Assembly: GCF_003313505.1 (NCBI RefSeq)
Contig: NZ_QMHO01000013.1
Location: forward strand, 1 to 64,000
Origin: Pedobacter nanyangensis
GTDB lineage: Bacteria; Bacteroidota; Bacteroidia; Sphingobacteriales; Sphingobacteriaceae
DNA length: 64,000 bases
Direction of reading: 5' to 3'
Part shown: in pieces, positions 1 to 8,622 of the stretch
Numbering within the stretch: the first letter of the stretch is position 1
How the letters are laid out: each line of letters opens with the position of its first letter
Program-made: the position numbers and the translations under genes
The notes under the pieces: generated by a model
What the model saw: the letters and a program-made list of their open reading frames with translations, nothing else
Databases searched by the model: none
Told to the model about the DNA's origin: nothing

Positions 1-118
1 ACTATGGCATGTTGCCAAACCCGGCAATGGCTAACAGGCTATGCCGATTGGCCGTGTTGTGCGAAGAGGGAGCGGGCTGATGTTTGCTTTTGTTCTGTCC
101 TTTCTTGAATGCATCTTT

Positions 119-202
119 AGCTTATAGGTTGGCTGTAGTTGCCGTCCCCGCCAACTGCTGGCTTTAGCTTTATAGGTTGCTGTAGTTGGCGTCCCCGCCA
201 AC
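119..202. repeat. Two tandem REP-like hairpin units
   Basis: Two near-identical 37-base units lie at 119-155 and 166-202, a period of 47 bases. The core of the second unit is GTTGGCG-TCCC-CGCCAAC, a perfect 7-bp stem with a 4-base loop. The first unit has one mismatch in the stem. The rest of each unit shares AGCTT, TATAGGTTG and CTGTAGTTG. That it is a dispersed family is inferred from resemblance to Pedobacter intergenic repeats, not shown within this window. Confidence 0.7.
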
Positions 203-238
203 GGGCTGTTGTTTGATATTTGCAATGTATGTATTGAA

Positions 239-330
239 ATAGACTGGATGGAAACGGAAACCCCACAGCCAAGCGTAGCGCGGGCGAGGAGTTGTAGTGT
301 ACAGCCAGGCTTGCGGGAGATAGTAGCAAT
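239..330. repeat. GC-rich degenerate intergenic repeat
   Basis: A block containing AGCGCGGGCGAGGAGTTGTA, followed by a GGCTTGCGGGA segment, stands out in composition from the AT-rich spacer around it. It resembles degenerate repeats often found downstream of genes in Bacteroidota. There is no second copy in this window, so the call rests on composition and recollection of the family. Confidence 0.4.
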
Positions 331-373
331 GAAACTGCTCTTCTAAAAATAAATGGCTAGCTTACGGTACATC

Positions 374-413
374 AAAAAATCCCAACCAGCTTTTTACACT
401 GATTGGGATTTGG
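374..413 (-). terminator. Rho-independent terminator of acnA
   Basis: An inverted repeat AAATCCCAA (377-385) / TTGGGATTT (403-411), extended inward by CAG/CTG after one mismatch, lies 33 bases beyond the acnA stop codon. Read on the minus strand the stem is followed by a run of T. Confidence 0.75.
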
Positions 414-445
414 TTGTCTTTCCGTTTTTTTAAACTTGCGGACTA

Positions 446-2728
446 TTAAGCTTGCGCCGCTTTAGCGGCTGCTTCTTTTCTGATAATATTTAAGGCACCG
501 CCTGCTTTGAACCATTCAATTTGTTGCTCGTTATAGCTGTGGTTAACGTCAAATTGCTCAGTAGTGCCATCTGCATGGTGTAGTACCAGGGTTAACGGTT
601 TGTTTGGGGCAAATTCTGTTAAACCTAGGATATCGATGGTGTCATCTTCCTGGATTTTGTTATAATCTTCTTTATTGGCGAAGGTTAAGCCCAGCATGCC
701 TTGTTTTTTCAGGTTGGTTTCGTGGATACGGGCAAAAGATTTTACCAATACCGCACGTACACCCAAATGACGAGGCTCCATAGCCGCATGCTCACGAGAT
801 GAACCTTCACCATAGTTTTCATCACCTACTACAATTGAACCAATGCCATCGGCTTTATAAGCGCGTTGGGTAGCTGGTACCGGGCCGTACTCGCCAGTCA
901 ATTGGTTTTTAACGGTATCGGTTTTATCGTTAAAGAAGTTAACGGCACCAATTAGCAAGTTATTGGAAATGTTGTCCAAGTGGCCGCGGAATTTCAACCA
1001 AGGCCCAGCCATGGAGATGTGGTCGGTGGTACATTTGCCTTTAGCTTTGATGAGTAGCTTTAGGCCTTTAAGGTCAGTGCCTTCCCAGGGGGCAAAGGGA
1101 TCTAATAATTGCAAGCGGTGCGAAGTGGGAGAAACCTTAACTTCTACGCTAGAACCGTCTTCGGCAGGAGCTTGGTACCCAGCGTCGTCAACGGCATAAC
1201 CTTTTTCAGGCAGTTCCCAGCCGGTTGGTTCGTCTAGTTTTACCTGTTCTCCTTTATCGTTGGTTAAGGTATCGGTAAGAGGGTTAAAGCCTAAATCGCC
1301 TGCGATAGCCAATGCGGCTACGATTTCTGGAGAGGTTACAAAAGCGTAGGTGTTGGGGTTACCGTCGGCACGTTTAGCGAAGTTACGGTTAAACGAGTGT
1401 ACAATGGTATTTTTCTCTGCTTTCTCGGCACCGGTTCTGTCCCACATTCCAATACAGGGGCCGCAGGCGTTGGTGAAGATGGTGGCATCCAGGTTAGTGA
1501 AAGTGCTTAGCAGGCCGTCTCTATCGGCAGTGTAGCGAACCTGTTCAGAGCCTGGGTTAATCCCAAACTCGGCTTTTTTGCCCAAGCCTTTAGCTATAGC
1601 TTGCCTTGCTACCGAAGCAGCGCGGGATAAATCCTCGTATGAGGAGTTGGTACAAGAACCGATCAGTCCCCACTCTACCTTGGTGGGCCAGCCATTTGCT
1701 GCGGCAACGTCTTTCATTTGTGAAATTGGGGTAGCCAAATCAGGGGTGAATGGACCGTTCAGGTAGGGCTCCAGTTCATCAAGGTTAATTTCGATTAATT
1801 GGTCGAAATATTTTTCAGGTTCGGCATAAACCTCGGGATCACCGGTTAAGTGTGCGGCAACTGTGTTGGCTGCATCGGCAACATCGGCACGGTTAGTAGC
1901 ACGCAGGTAACGTTCCATGCTATGGTCATAACCAAAAGTGGAGGTAGTAGCACCAATTTCGGCGCCCATGTTACAGATTGTGCCTTTGCCGGTACAGCTT
2001 AAGTTTGTGGCGCCATCGCCAAAATATTCTACAATAGCACCGGTACCACCTTTTACGGTTAAAATACCCGCTACTTTCAGGATTACATCTTTGGCCGAAG
2101 TCCAACCGCTTAATTTTCCGGTTAGCTTGATTCCGATTAGTTTAGGAAATTTAAGCTCCCAGGGTAAACCAGCCATCACATCGCAGGCATCGGCACCGCC
2201 AACGCCAATGGCCAGCATGCCTAAACCACCTGCATTTACGGTGTGGCTATCGGTACCAATCATCATCCCGCCAGGGAAAGCATAGTTTTCCAAAATCACT
2301 TGGTGGATAATTCCTGCGCCTGGTTTCCAGAAACCGATACCATATTTGTTGGAAACCGATGAAAGGAAGTCGAAGACTTCCGCACTCTCGGTTTTGGCAT
2401 GAGGCAAGTCAATTTCGGCACCTAATTTGGCAGTGATGAGGTGATCACAGTGTACAGAAGAAGGCACTGCTACTTTCGGTCGGCCAGCTTGCATAAACTG
2501 CAAAAGGGCCATTTGAGCCGTTGCGTCCTGCATTGCTACTCTATCTGGAGCAAAATCCACGTAGTCTACACCACGATTAAATGCTCTGTTGGATTTTCCG
2601 TCCCAAAGGTGAGCGTATAATATCTTTTCTGAAAGGGTTAAAGGCCTGCCTACTAATTCACGAGCGGCATCTACGCGTTCGCCAAAAGTTGCATATACCT
2701 TTTTGATCATTTCTATATCAAAAGCCAT
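446..2728 (-). CDS. acnA: Aconitate hydratase, mitochondrial type
   Basis: Cytosolic [4Fe-4S] enzyme interconverting citrate and isocitrate in the TCA cycle. The 760-aa length matches the eukaryotic mitochondrial-type aconitase rather than the roughly 890-aa E. coli AcnA. The three cluster ligands are visible: C359 in GSCTNSS, and C422 and C425 in ACGPCIGMW. The C-terminal swivel domain carries [10 protein letters not shown], the family active-site loop. The start is the ATG at 2728, beginning [10 protein letters not shown]. The upstream neighbour on the same strand is acnB, separated by a terminator, so the two are probably transcribed separately. Palindromic TTGTCAA-like sites lie 20-90 bases upstream. 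Function is highly confident; the symbol follows common usage. Confidence 0.96.
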   Translation of the reverse strand: MAFDIEMIKKVYATFGERVDAARELVGRPLTLSEKILYAHLWDGKSNRAFNRGVDYVDFAPDRVAMQDATAQMALLQFMQAGRPKVAVPSSVHCDHLITAKLGAEIDLPHAKTESAEVFDFLSSVSNKYGIGFWKPGAGIIHQVILENYAFPGGMMIGTDSHTVNAGGLGMLAIGVGGADACDVMAGLPWELKFPKLIGIKLTGKLSGWTSAKDVILKVAGILTVKGGTGAIVEYFGDGATNLSCTGKGTICNMGAEIGATTSTFGYDHSMERYLRATNRADVADAANTVAAHLTGDPEVYAEPEKYFDQLIEINLDELEPYLNGPFTPDLATPISQMKDVAAANGWPTKVEWGLIGSCTNSSYEDLSRAASVARQAIAKGLGKKAEFGINPGSEQVRYTADRDGLLSTFTNLDATIFTNACGPCIGMWDRTGAEKAEKNTIVHSFNRNFAKRADGNPNTYAFVTSPEIVAALAIAGDLGFNPLTDTLTNDKGEQVKLDEPTGWELPEKGYAVDDAGYQAPAEDGSSVEVKVSPTSHRLQLLDPFAPWEGTDLKGLKLLIKAKGKCTTDHISMAGPWLKFRGHLDNISNNLLIGAVNFFNDKTDTVKNQLTGEYGPVPATQRAYKADGIGSIVVGDENYGEGSSREHAAMEPRHLGVRAVLVKSFARIHETNLKKQGMLGLTFANKEDYNKIQEDDTIDILGLTEFAPNKPLTLVLHHADGTTEQFDVNHSYNEQQIEWFKAGGALNIIRKEAAAKAAQA

Positions 2729-2745
2729 ACTTTATTTTGTTTAAA

Positions 2746-2815
2746 ATTATTGTCAATAATGACATTATCTAAAATTAGATATTTTTTGACAGACTTATTT
2801 TTGAGATTTGTCAAA
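2746..2815. promoter_or_regulatory. Candidate operator cluster upstream of acnA
   Basis: Three TTGTCAA-type motifs lie within 70 bases upstream of acnA: the palindrome ATTATTG-T-CAATAAT (2746-2760), TTTGACA (2785-2791) and TTTGTCAAA (2807-2815). The last two are inverted relative to each other. A separate palindrome ATCTAA-AA-TTAGAT lies at 2767-2780. No good TAnnTTTG box was found. This could be a repressor or activator site; the regulator is unknown. Confidence 0.4.
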
Positions 2816-2856
2816 TTATGTTATTTAAAACCATTCTATACAATGTGTTTTATAAG

Positions 2857-2892
2857 CAAAAAAGGCTATCCAATTGATTGGATAGCCTCCTG
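2857..2892 (-). terminator. Terminator downstream of acnB
   Basis: A 12-bp perfect stem AGGCTATCCAAT / ATTGGATAGCCT with a very short loop lies at 2863-2888, some 30 bases after the acnB stop. On the minus strand it is followed by a T run. It separates acnB from acnA. Confidence 0.85.
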
Positions 2893-2921
2893 TTTTTAAC
2901 AAATGATTTGCTGATTTGTTC

Positions 2922-5687
2922 TTATTGTTTTGTAGAAATTGGGGTGAACTTGGTTAAGTTGATGCCTTCTACGGCCAATTTATATTCTTCGATGCTTGGA
3001 ATGCGGCCTAAAATTGCGGAAAGAACCACCACTGGCGTAGATGCCAATAAAGATTCTCCTTTTTTGCCGTCTTTGTCTTCTACTACACGGCCTTGGAACA
3101 AACGGGTAGACGTGGCCATTACCGTATCGCCTTTGGCGGCCTTTTCTTGGTTTCCCATGCACAAGTTACAGCCTGGACGCTCTAGGTACATGATGTTTTG
3201 GTACTCAGTACGTGCTGTGCTTTTAGGTAGGGCATCGCTAAATTCGAAGCCAGAGTATTTTTGCAAATATTCCCAGTCGCCTTCGGCTTTCAGCTCATCA
3301 ATGATGTTATAGGTTGGGGCCGCAACTACCAATGGTGCTTTAAATTCTACGGTGCCGGTTTGGGTTTCTACGTTTTTCAGCATTTGCGAAACAATTTTCA
3401 AATCGTCTTTATGCACCATGCACGAACCTACGAAACCAAGGTCCACTTTTTTGTCGCCACCGTAGTAAGTCAGGTCTCTAATGGTATCATGTGTATAACG
3501 TTTGGAAACGTCCGCATTGTTCACGTCTGGATCGGCAATCATTGGTTCGTTGATCACATCCAGATCAATCACTACCTCTGCATAGTATTTAGCATTGTCA
3601 TCAGGTGTTAATGCTGGTTTGATGCCGGTTTTAATTTCCTCGATACGTTTGTTGGCCTTGTTGATCAAACCTTGTAGCACTTGGTTATGGTTGTCCATAC
3701 CTTTTTCTATCATGATTTGAATACGGTTTTTGGCAATCTCTAATGATTGGATTAGTGTGTCGTCCTGCGAAATACAGATCGAAGCTTTTGCTTTCATTTC
3801 TGCGGTCCAATCGGTAAAAGTAAAGGCTTGGTCTGCTAGTAAAGTACCAATGTGAACCTCAATAATTCTGCCTTGGAATACGTTTTCACCATCAAACTGT
3901 TGTAGCATTTGCAGTTGTGTTGCATGAACCACATCACGGAAATCCATGTGCTCTTTCATTTGACCTTTGAAAGTCACTTTTACCGACTCAGGGATTGGCA
4001 TAGAAGCCTCGCCTGTTGCCAAAGCTAGTGCTACTGTACCAGAATCGGCACCGAAAGCTACTCCTTTTGACATGCGAGTATGCGAGTCGCCACCAATGAT
4101 GATTGCCCATTCGTCGATGGTGATGTCATTCAATACTTTGTGGATTACGTCGGTCATGGAATGATAAACGCCTTTAGGGTCACGAGCCGTGATAACGCCA
4201 AAGTCGTTCATGAACTTCATCAGTTTTGGAATGTTTGCCTGTGCTTTTTTGTCCCAAACGGATGCGGTATGGCATCCCGACTGGTAAGCGCCATCAACAA
4301 TTGGAGAAATAACCGTTGCTGCCATGGCCTCTAGTTCCTGGGCGGTCATTAAGCCGGTAGTGTCCTGAGAACCAATAATGTTTACTTCAACACGTACATC
4401 GGAACCTGCATGTAAAACCTTGCCTTGCGCAATACCTACTGCATTTCTGTTGAATATTTTTTCTACCGCAGTTAAGCCTTGGCCTTCAATGGATACTTCT
4501 TTGGCCGGGGCAAACACTACAGGGGCTTCAACCTCTAAAGTTTTGGCCGCAAAAGTTTGGATTTTTTTACCAAATACGATGGCGTAAGAACCTCCCGCTT
4601 TGATAAATTCCATTTTCTGTGGCGTTAAAGCTTTCGAAATGTCAATTAACTCTTGGTTGCCGTTGTATAGTTTTTTTGTTTTGGTGTTAATGGTAAGTAC
4701 AGTTCCTGTCGCTACGGAATATACTTCTTCTAAAACTGGTTCGTCGTTCTCGTTACGCACTACGTTGCCGTTTTCGTCAGTTTTCTTTACCCAGTTTTTA
4801 AGATCGATACCAATACCGCCAGTTACGTCAACTGTAGTTAAGAAGATTGGAGAAATACCATTGGTGCCTCCTACAATTGGCGCAATGTTTACAAACGGAA
4901 CATAAGGACTGGCTTGTTTTCCTGTCCAAAGTGCTACATTGTTTACGCCCGACATCCGTGAAGATCCTACGCCCATGGTACCTTTTTCGGCTACCAGCAT
5001 AACGCTTTTGTCGGGGTGTTGTGCTTGTAAATCTCTGATGGCTTGCTGTGCCTCGGGAGTGATCATACATTTGCCATGCAGTTCACGATCTGAACGGGAG
5101 TGCGCCTGGTTGCCTGGCGACAATAAATCCGTAGAAATATCGCCAATGCCCGCAATAAACGTTACCACCTTGATTTCTTCCGCTACTTCGGGAAGTTTGG
5201 TGAAAAACTCAGCCTGAGCATAGCTTTCTAGTATTTGTTTGGCAATCTCATTGCCGTTATGGTAAGCTTCTTTTAAACGGTCGGTATCTGCGTCGTACAA
5301 GAAAACCTGTGTTTTAAGCACTTCAGCTGCTTTTTTGGCTTTATCGCCGTTATCAGCCAAAGCGATGTCTAACAATACTTTAATGGATGGACCGCCTTTC
5401 ATGTGCGACAACAATTCGAAAGCAAAATCGGGGGTGATTTCAGACACGATGGTTTCACCCAAAATGATTTCTTTTAAAAATTGTGCTTTTACGCCAGCGG
5501 CACCCGTGGTACCCGGTAGGGTGTTATATATAAAAAAATTAACAGCGTCCTGTCTGTTAAAATTATTTACATTTTTAATTTGTTCGATGATTTCGCTTAA
5601 TAATTCAGCGCTGTCAATAGGTTTGGGATGAAGGTCTTGGGCTTTTCTTTCTTCAATCTCCTGGATATAATCGTTATAAATACTCAT
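2922..5687 (-). CDS. acnB: Aconitate hydratase B / 2-methylisocitrate dehydratase
   Basis: Second aconitase, of the AcnB class, which has an N-terminal HEAT-like domain and a permuted swivel domain. It acts on citrate/isocitrate and often also on 2-methylisocitrate. At 921 aa it is longer than the roughly 865 aa of E. coli AcnB. The iron-sulfur ligands are C756 (GSCMVHKDD) and C840 and C843 (RPGCNLCMGNQ). The active-site region GGDSHTRMSKGVAFGADSGT is also visible. The start is the ATG at 5687. A strong -33/-7 promoter (5817-5847) and an inverted repeat lie upstream and a terminator downstream, so it is probably monocistronic. The dehydratase activity on methylisocitrate is family knowledge, not seen here. 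Confidence 0.96.
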   Translation of the reverse strand: MSIYNDYIQEIEERKAQDLHPKPIDSAELLSEIIEQIKNVNNFNRQDAVNFFIYNTLPGTTGAAGVKAQFLKEIILGETIVSEITPDFAFELLSHMKGGPSIKVLLDIALADNGDKAKKAAEVLKTQVFLYDADTDRLKEAYHNGNEIAKQILESYAQAEFFTKLPEVAEEIKVVTFIAGIGDISTDLLSPGNQAHSRSDRELHGKCMITPEAQQAIRDLQAQHPDKSVMLVAEKGTMGVGSSRMSGVNNVALWTGKQASPYVPFVNIAPIVGGTNGISPIFLTTVDVTGGIGIDLKNWVKKTDENGNVVRNENDEPVLEEVYSVATGTVLTINTKTKKLYNGNQELIDISKALTPQKMEFIKAGGSYAIVFGKKIQTFAAKTLEVEAPVVFAPAKEVSIEGQGLTAVEKIFNRNAVGIAQGKVLHAGSDVRVEVNIIGSQDTTGLMTAQELEAMAATVISPIVDGAYQSGCHTASVWDKKAQANIPKLMKFMNDFGVITARDPKGVYHSMTDVIHKVLNDITIDEWAIIIGGDSHTRMSKGVAFGADSGTVALALATGEASMPIPESVKVTFKGQMKEHMDFRDVVHATQLQMLQQFDGENVFQGRIIEVHIGTLLADQAFTFTDWTAEMKAKASICISQDDTLIQSLEIAKNRIQIMIEKGMDNHNQVLQGLINKANKRIEEIKTGIKPALTPDDNAKYYAEVVIDLDVINEPMIADPDVNNADVSKRYTHDTIRDLTYYGGDKKVDLGFVGSCMVHKDDLKIVSQMLKNVETQTGTVEFKAPLVVAAPTYNIIDELKAEGDWEYLQKYSGFEFSDALPKSTARTEYQNIMYLERPGCNLCMGNQEKAAKGDTVMATSTRLFQGRVVEDKDGKKGESLLASTPVVVLSAILGRIPSIEEYKLAVEGINLTKFTPISTKQ

Positions 5688-5784
5688 CTTTGATGGGGTG
5701 TTTTCTTACTAAAGGCTAGCGCTACAGGGTGTGCACTTACTTTCTGCGAAAGAAACACTATTTTGTATATTAAATTTGTGTTTA

Positions 5785-5814
5785 TTGACCAAGAAAACTC
5801 AAATTTTTGGTCAA
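5785..5814. promoter_or_regulatory. Inverted repeat, candidate operator of acnB
   Basis: TTGACCAA (5785-5792) and TTGGTCAA (5807-5814) form a perfect 8-bp inverted repeat. The half-site centres are 22 bases apart, two helical turns. It lies just downstream of the predicted -7 box, where a bound repressor would block initiation. Confidence 0.5.
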
Positions 5815-5816
5815 AG

Positions 5817-5847
5817 CAAAAATAGCAAAAACAACCTTTAAATGCAA
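5817..5847 (-). promoter_or_regulatory. Promoter of acnB
   Basis: On the minus strand a TTG (-33 element, 5845-5847) is followed by exactly 20 bases and then TATTTTTG (5817-5824), matching the Bacteroidota TTG-N19/20-TAnnTTTG consensus. The leader to the acnB start would be about 120 bases. Confidence 0.7.
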
Positions 5848-6043
5848 TTAAAGCAGCTCATTAGATGATTTGAATTTATGCTGAAACCCAAGGACGTGAA
5901 ATTGTGGGTTTTAATTTTTAATCATCTGTTTTTCAGTGTTTTGTTTGTTTTTTTGTAAAATATTTTATGGCGCTGCATATTTTTCTATAATAATCTTTCT
6001 GTAAAAAAACTAAAGACTAATTTGATTAAAACATCTACCTCTT

Positions 6044-6643
6044 TTAATCAGCACAGATATTTTTGTCTACATCGTAAAAATAATTTAGGCTTTTGGTTCT
6101 TACGTTTCCTAGTGTGTCAATGTGAACTTTGAAAGCTTCTGTTTGCATTGGGCAGAGATGAAATTTAGCCAGGTGCAAATCAAAACCGTTTATTGTTTTT
6201 CGATAGGCACCTGTAATTTTTCTTTTTGAATCAACGCAGAAGTTCAATGTTTGAGCTATGATTAGAGCTTCCGCTAACTTATCTACTTTTCCGATGAATT
6301 TTTGAAGACTTTTGGCATCATATACATATCTTAGTTCGTTTCCGTCATGATATGCAATGTAATAGTATCCTGTCCATTTTTTATTTATGAAACCTGTTTT
6401 AGGAACTTGATATTTAAGGTTTTTGAGGCTTGAGCTATCTCCTAAAATAACAATTGTTCTTGATGATTTTTGTTGATAATCTTTAAAAACACATTCCCAA
6501 TAAACATTTTTGTTTGCAGGGCTAATATGTTTAATAAGACTTTCTGTATCGTTTAGTTCCGCTGGTATTTGCTTGAAATCTTTCTCCATAGATGGTGTGC
6601 AGGCAACTAAATATGTCAGCAAAAATAAAAAGAGATATCGCAT
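6044..6643 (-). CDS. Putative lipoprotein of unknown function
   Basis: 199-aa protein. The N-terminus MRYLFLFLLTYLVACTP has a hydrophobic core ending in a lipobox-like LVAC, so membrane anchoring at the lipid-modified Cys is likely. I recognise no domain in the remainder. It is rich in lysine and has a few cysteines near the C-terminus. The next gene on the strand, at 6773, is 129 bases upstream and could be co-transcribed. Base composition is somewhat more AT-rich than the surrounding genes. Function cannot be assigned. Confidence 0.75.
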   Translation of the reverse strand: MRYLFLFLLTYLVACTPSMEKDFKQIPAELNDTESLIKHISPANKNVYWECVFKDYQQKSSRTIVILGDSSSLKNLKYQVPKTGFINKKWTGYYYIAYHDGNELRYVYDAKSLQKFIGKVDKLAEALIIAQTLNFCVDSKRKITGAYRKTINGFDLHLAKFHLCPMQTEAFKVHIDTLGNVRTKSLNYFYDVDKNICAD

Positions 6644-6772
6644 TAGAATTTGACTTGATTGCCATAAGTTGCCAGTTGCCTTCTCACCGTTAAGCCCGAT
6701 AGGTTTTAAAATACTTGAGATTTTTTGTGCTACGCTTTGGATAATAACAAAACTTGCTTGTGGTTGTCCAGG

Positions 6773-7699
6773 TTATTTCTTCGTCAGGTTCTTAATCTCC
6801 TTTTTGGTCATTTCCTTCTGGATAATTTCGGGTGTAATTACTGAGGTGTAATATTTTTGGTTGGTTAATACCCCATTAGCATTTTCGGTGGTACAGAAAT
6901 ATGGTGTGATAAAACCATATAGGCTTTTGGTTTCCTTTGGATTCTTTTTGGCAGCGCCGATTTCTGCTGATTTAAGATAGGTAATCAACAATGAAATGCC
7001 ATATCTTTCGTTGGTCATGCTGTTAATGCCCAAGGCAGTGCCAGGAAATACCGTTTGTCCTTCTTTCACCAAAACTCCTTTTTTAAAGCCTTTATAGGTG
7101 GCCAAGGTACCGTCTGCGTGTTCTACAATTACGGTATTTACTTTACTGGTATATTTTAAATCTTTGGTGTCTTCATCATATATATCGCTTACATTTACTA
7201 CAATGCCTTTTCTAATGGCCGTAACAGTATCGGCATTCTCGGTGTAAAAGCGGTAAGCTTTCCAATCGTCGGGAGTGGTAGACCCAAAATAAGTGGCATT
7301 AAGGAAAGTAGATTCTACGGCCCTTACTTTTTTACCCTGAGCATAAGGCAAGGCATACAAAAAAAGCGGACTGTATTTAGGATTAAGTTTACCTCTAATG
7401 TAGCTGTAACTATATGAATAGCCAATGCCTTGGTCTTTATTGATAGGGGTTAAGGTTAAAAAATTATCGTTGCTGTGCCTTATTTCATAAACTGGGTTGC
7501 TTGCAATGCTCGAATTGTTGAGATCTCTAAAATTTAACACCACCGTGTAGGTGCCAGGCGAGGTTTTTTCGGCGGTGAGGGTTACACTTTTGTCGGAATT
7601 TGTTTTGCTACTAATGCTAAGCTCCTTTTCCTGGGCTTGGCTAATGGATACCGATAATACGCAAATAAATGATAATGCGACTTTGTAAAATTTGTTCAT
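6773..7699 (-). CDS. Secreted M23 (LytM)-like protein, apparently catalytically degenerate
   Basis: 308 aa with a signal peptide ending SISQAQ. Residues about 165-250 follow the LytM/M23 fold pattern: NTVIVEHADGTLATYKGF, then LVKEGQTVFPGTALG, then YGISLLITYL. The places where an active peptidase has its zinc ligands (HxxxD and the HxH of the HLHFE motif) are occupied by other residues, so peptidase activity is unlikely. Non-catalytic LytM proteins often act as activators or structural envelope proteins; that role here is inference. Annotation as an M23 family peptidase would be nominally right but misleading. Confidence 0.7.
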   Translation of the reverse strand: MNKFYKVALSFICVLSVSISQAQEKELSISSKTNSDKSVTLTAEKTSPGTYTVVLNFRDLNNSSIASNPVYEIRHSNDNFLTLTPINKDQGIGYSYSYSYIRGKLNPKYSPLFLYALPYAQGKKVRAVESTFLNATYFGSTTPDDWKAYRFYTENADTVTAIRKGIVVNVSDIYDEDTKDLKYTSKVNTVIVEHADGTLATYKGFKKGVLVKEGQTVFPGTALGINSMTNERYGISLLITYLKSAEIGAAKKNPKETKSLYGFITPYFCTTENANGVLTNQKYYTSVITPEIIQKEMTKKEIKNLTKK

Positions 7700-7875
7700 G
7701 TTTACGATTTAGATGGCTAAGCTAGTTTTTTGTTGTGATTTTAATGCTAAGATGAAGAAGAATGCATAAATCCACAAATGATGTAAATTATTCACTTTAA
7801 AATATGGAAAATCTAGATTGTCAAATATTTGATCGGCAATGATGGTTGTATGCAAATAGATTTGATAAAATCAGC

Positions 7876-8538
7876 TTACAAGGTTTTAAATTGGTAGCCT
7901 TGTTGTAATAGATATTCGATGCTTTTGGGTAGCGCATATGCTAATCGATCCCATGCCTTTAAACTGTCATGAAAAACAATGATAGAGCCGTTTCTGGTAT
8001 GTTTGATCACGTTTTGATAGCACTTTTCGGGAGAAAGCTTTAGGTCAAAATCTCCACTGAGGACGTCCCACATTATAATATTGAGTTGTGGGTTATGGCT
8101 TATGGGTGGTAAGTTGCCCGAAACCTTTAACTTGTAACTTGTAACTAATTCCTTTATCTGAGATTTTTTAATCCTGCCATAAGGCGGCCTAAACAAATTG
8201 GTGCCAGTCAGTTCTTGGCATTTCCAGAAATTGTCAACATAGGTTTTGTTGTTGGTTTTCCAGCCTTTTAAGTGGTTGTAGGTATGGTTGCCAACGGCAT
8301 GTCCATCAGCTTTGATTTGTTCAAACACCTGTGGATGCTTGTTGATATTGTCGCCAATGCAAAAAAAAGTAGCTTTAACATTAAAACTTTTTAGGGTATT
8401 TAACACAAAGCTTGTAACATTTGGGATGGGGCCATCGTCAAATGTGAGGTAAACAAATTTTTCTGTGCTATCTTTATTCCAAATTAAATTATTGCGATAA
8501 TACCATTTGAGAAAAAAGGGCGGCCTAACGGTGTACAT
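7876..8538 (-). CDS. Polysaccharide deacetylase family protein (NodB domain)
   Basis: Metal-dependent carbohydrate esterase family 4 type enzyme, 220 aa. Motif 1 is TFDDGP (D34, D35), motif 2 HTYNH (H85, H89), motif 3 RPPYG (117-121), then MWDVLSGDFD and the His of IIVFHDS. All catalytic and metal-binding positions are retained. Between the KEL after RPPYG and IIMWDVL there are about 21 residues, where homologues as I remember them have only a few. The DNA there (8080-8148) looks like an inserted repeat. The protein lacks a clear signal peptide and starts MYTVRPPFFLKWYY. The substrate (peptidoglycan, exopolysaccharide or another) is unknown. It is divergent from tolC, sharing a short promoter region. 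Confidence 0.9.
   Translation of the reverse strand: MYTVRPPFFLKWYYRNNLIWNKDSTEKFVYLTFDDGPIPNVTSFVLNTLKSFNVKATFFCIGDNINKHPQVFEQIKADGHAVGNHTYNHLKGWKTNNKTYVDNFWKCQELTGTNLFRPPYGRIKKSQIKELVTSYKLKVSGNLPPISHNPQLNIIMWDVLSGDFDLKLSPEKCYQNVIKHTRNGSIIVFHDSLKAWDRLAYALPKSIEYLLQQGYQFKTL
8080..8148. repeat. Repeat-like insertion inside the deacetylase gene
   Basis: The stretch contains ACTTGTAACTTGTAACT and TTGAGTTGTGGGTTATGG, simple-sequence wording typical of intergenic repeats in Sphingobacteriaceae and unlike the rest of the gene. It remains in frame and encodes the extra loop between conserved motifs 3 and 4. The identification as a dispersed repeat is inferred from memory of such sequences. Confidence 0.5.
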
Positions 8539-8622
8539 GCTGTAAATGTAAACATTAAAGGCTGTAGTTAAAAAATTACAGAAAGCAACCCCTTGTTTAT
8601 TTATAATTGTGAAACTTAATTT

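Larger units (their letters stand above)
1..445. other. Intergenic region at left edge with REP-like repeats, no gene
   Basis: I see no credible coding region here. Short open frames on the minus strand exist only because a tandem repeat happens to be open in that frame. The stretch contains two tandem hairpin repeats (119-202), a GC-rich degenerate repeat (about 239-330) and the acnA terminator (374-413). Near the left edge TTGCC and GGCAA flank six bases, forming another small hairpin of the same style. Confidence 0.7.
5688..6043. other. acnB upstream region
   Basis: 356 bases without a gene. The part next to acnB holds the promoter and an inverted repeat. The remaining AT-rich part (about 5850-6043) shows no open frame, clear promoter or strong hairpin; it is the downstream spacer of the minus-strand gene at 6044. 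Confidence 0.6.

Noticed and set aside
117-329. Minus-strand open frames over the tandem repeats
   Set aside because: The predicted peptide simply repeats the hairpin unit; no start signal or family.
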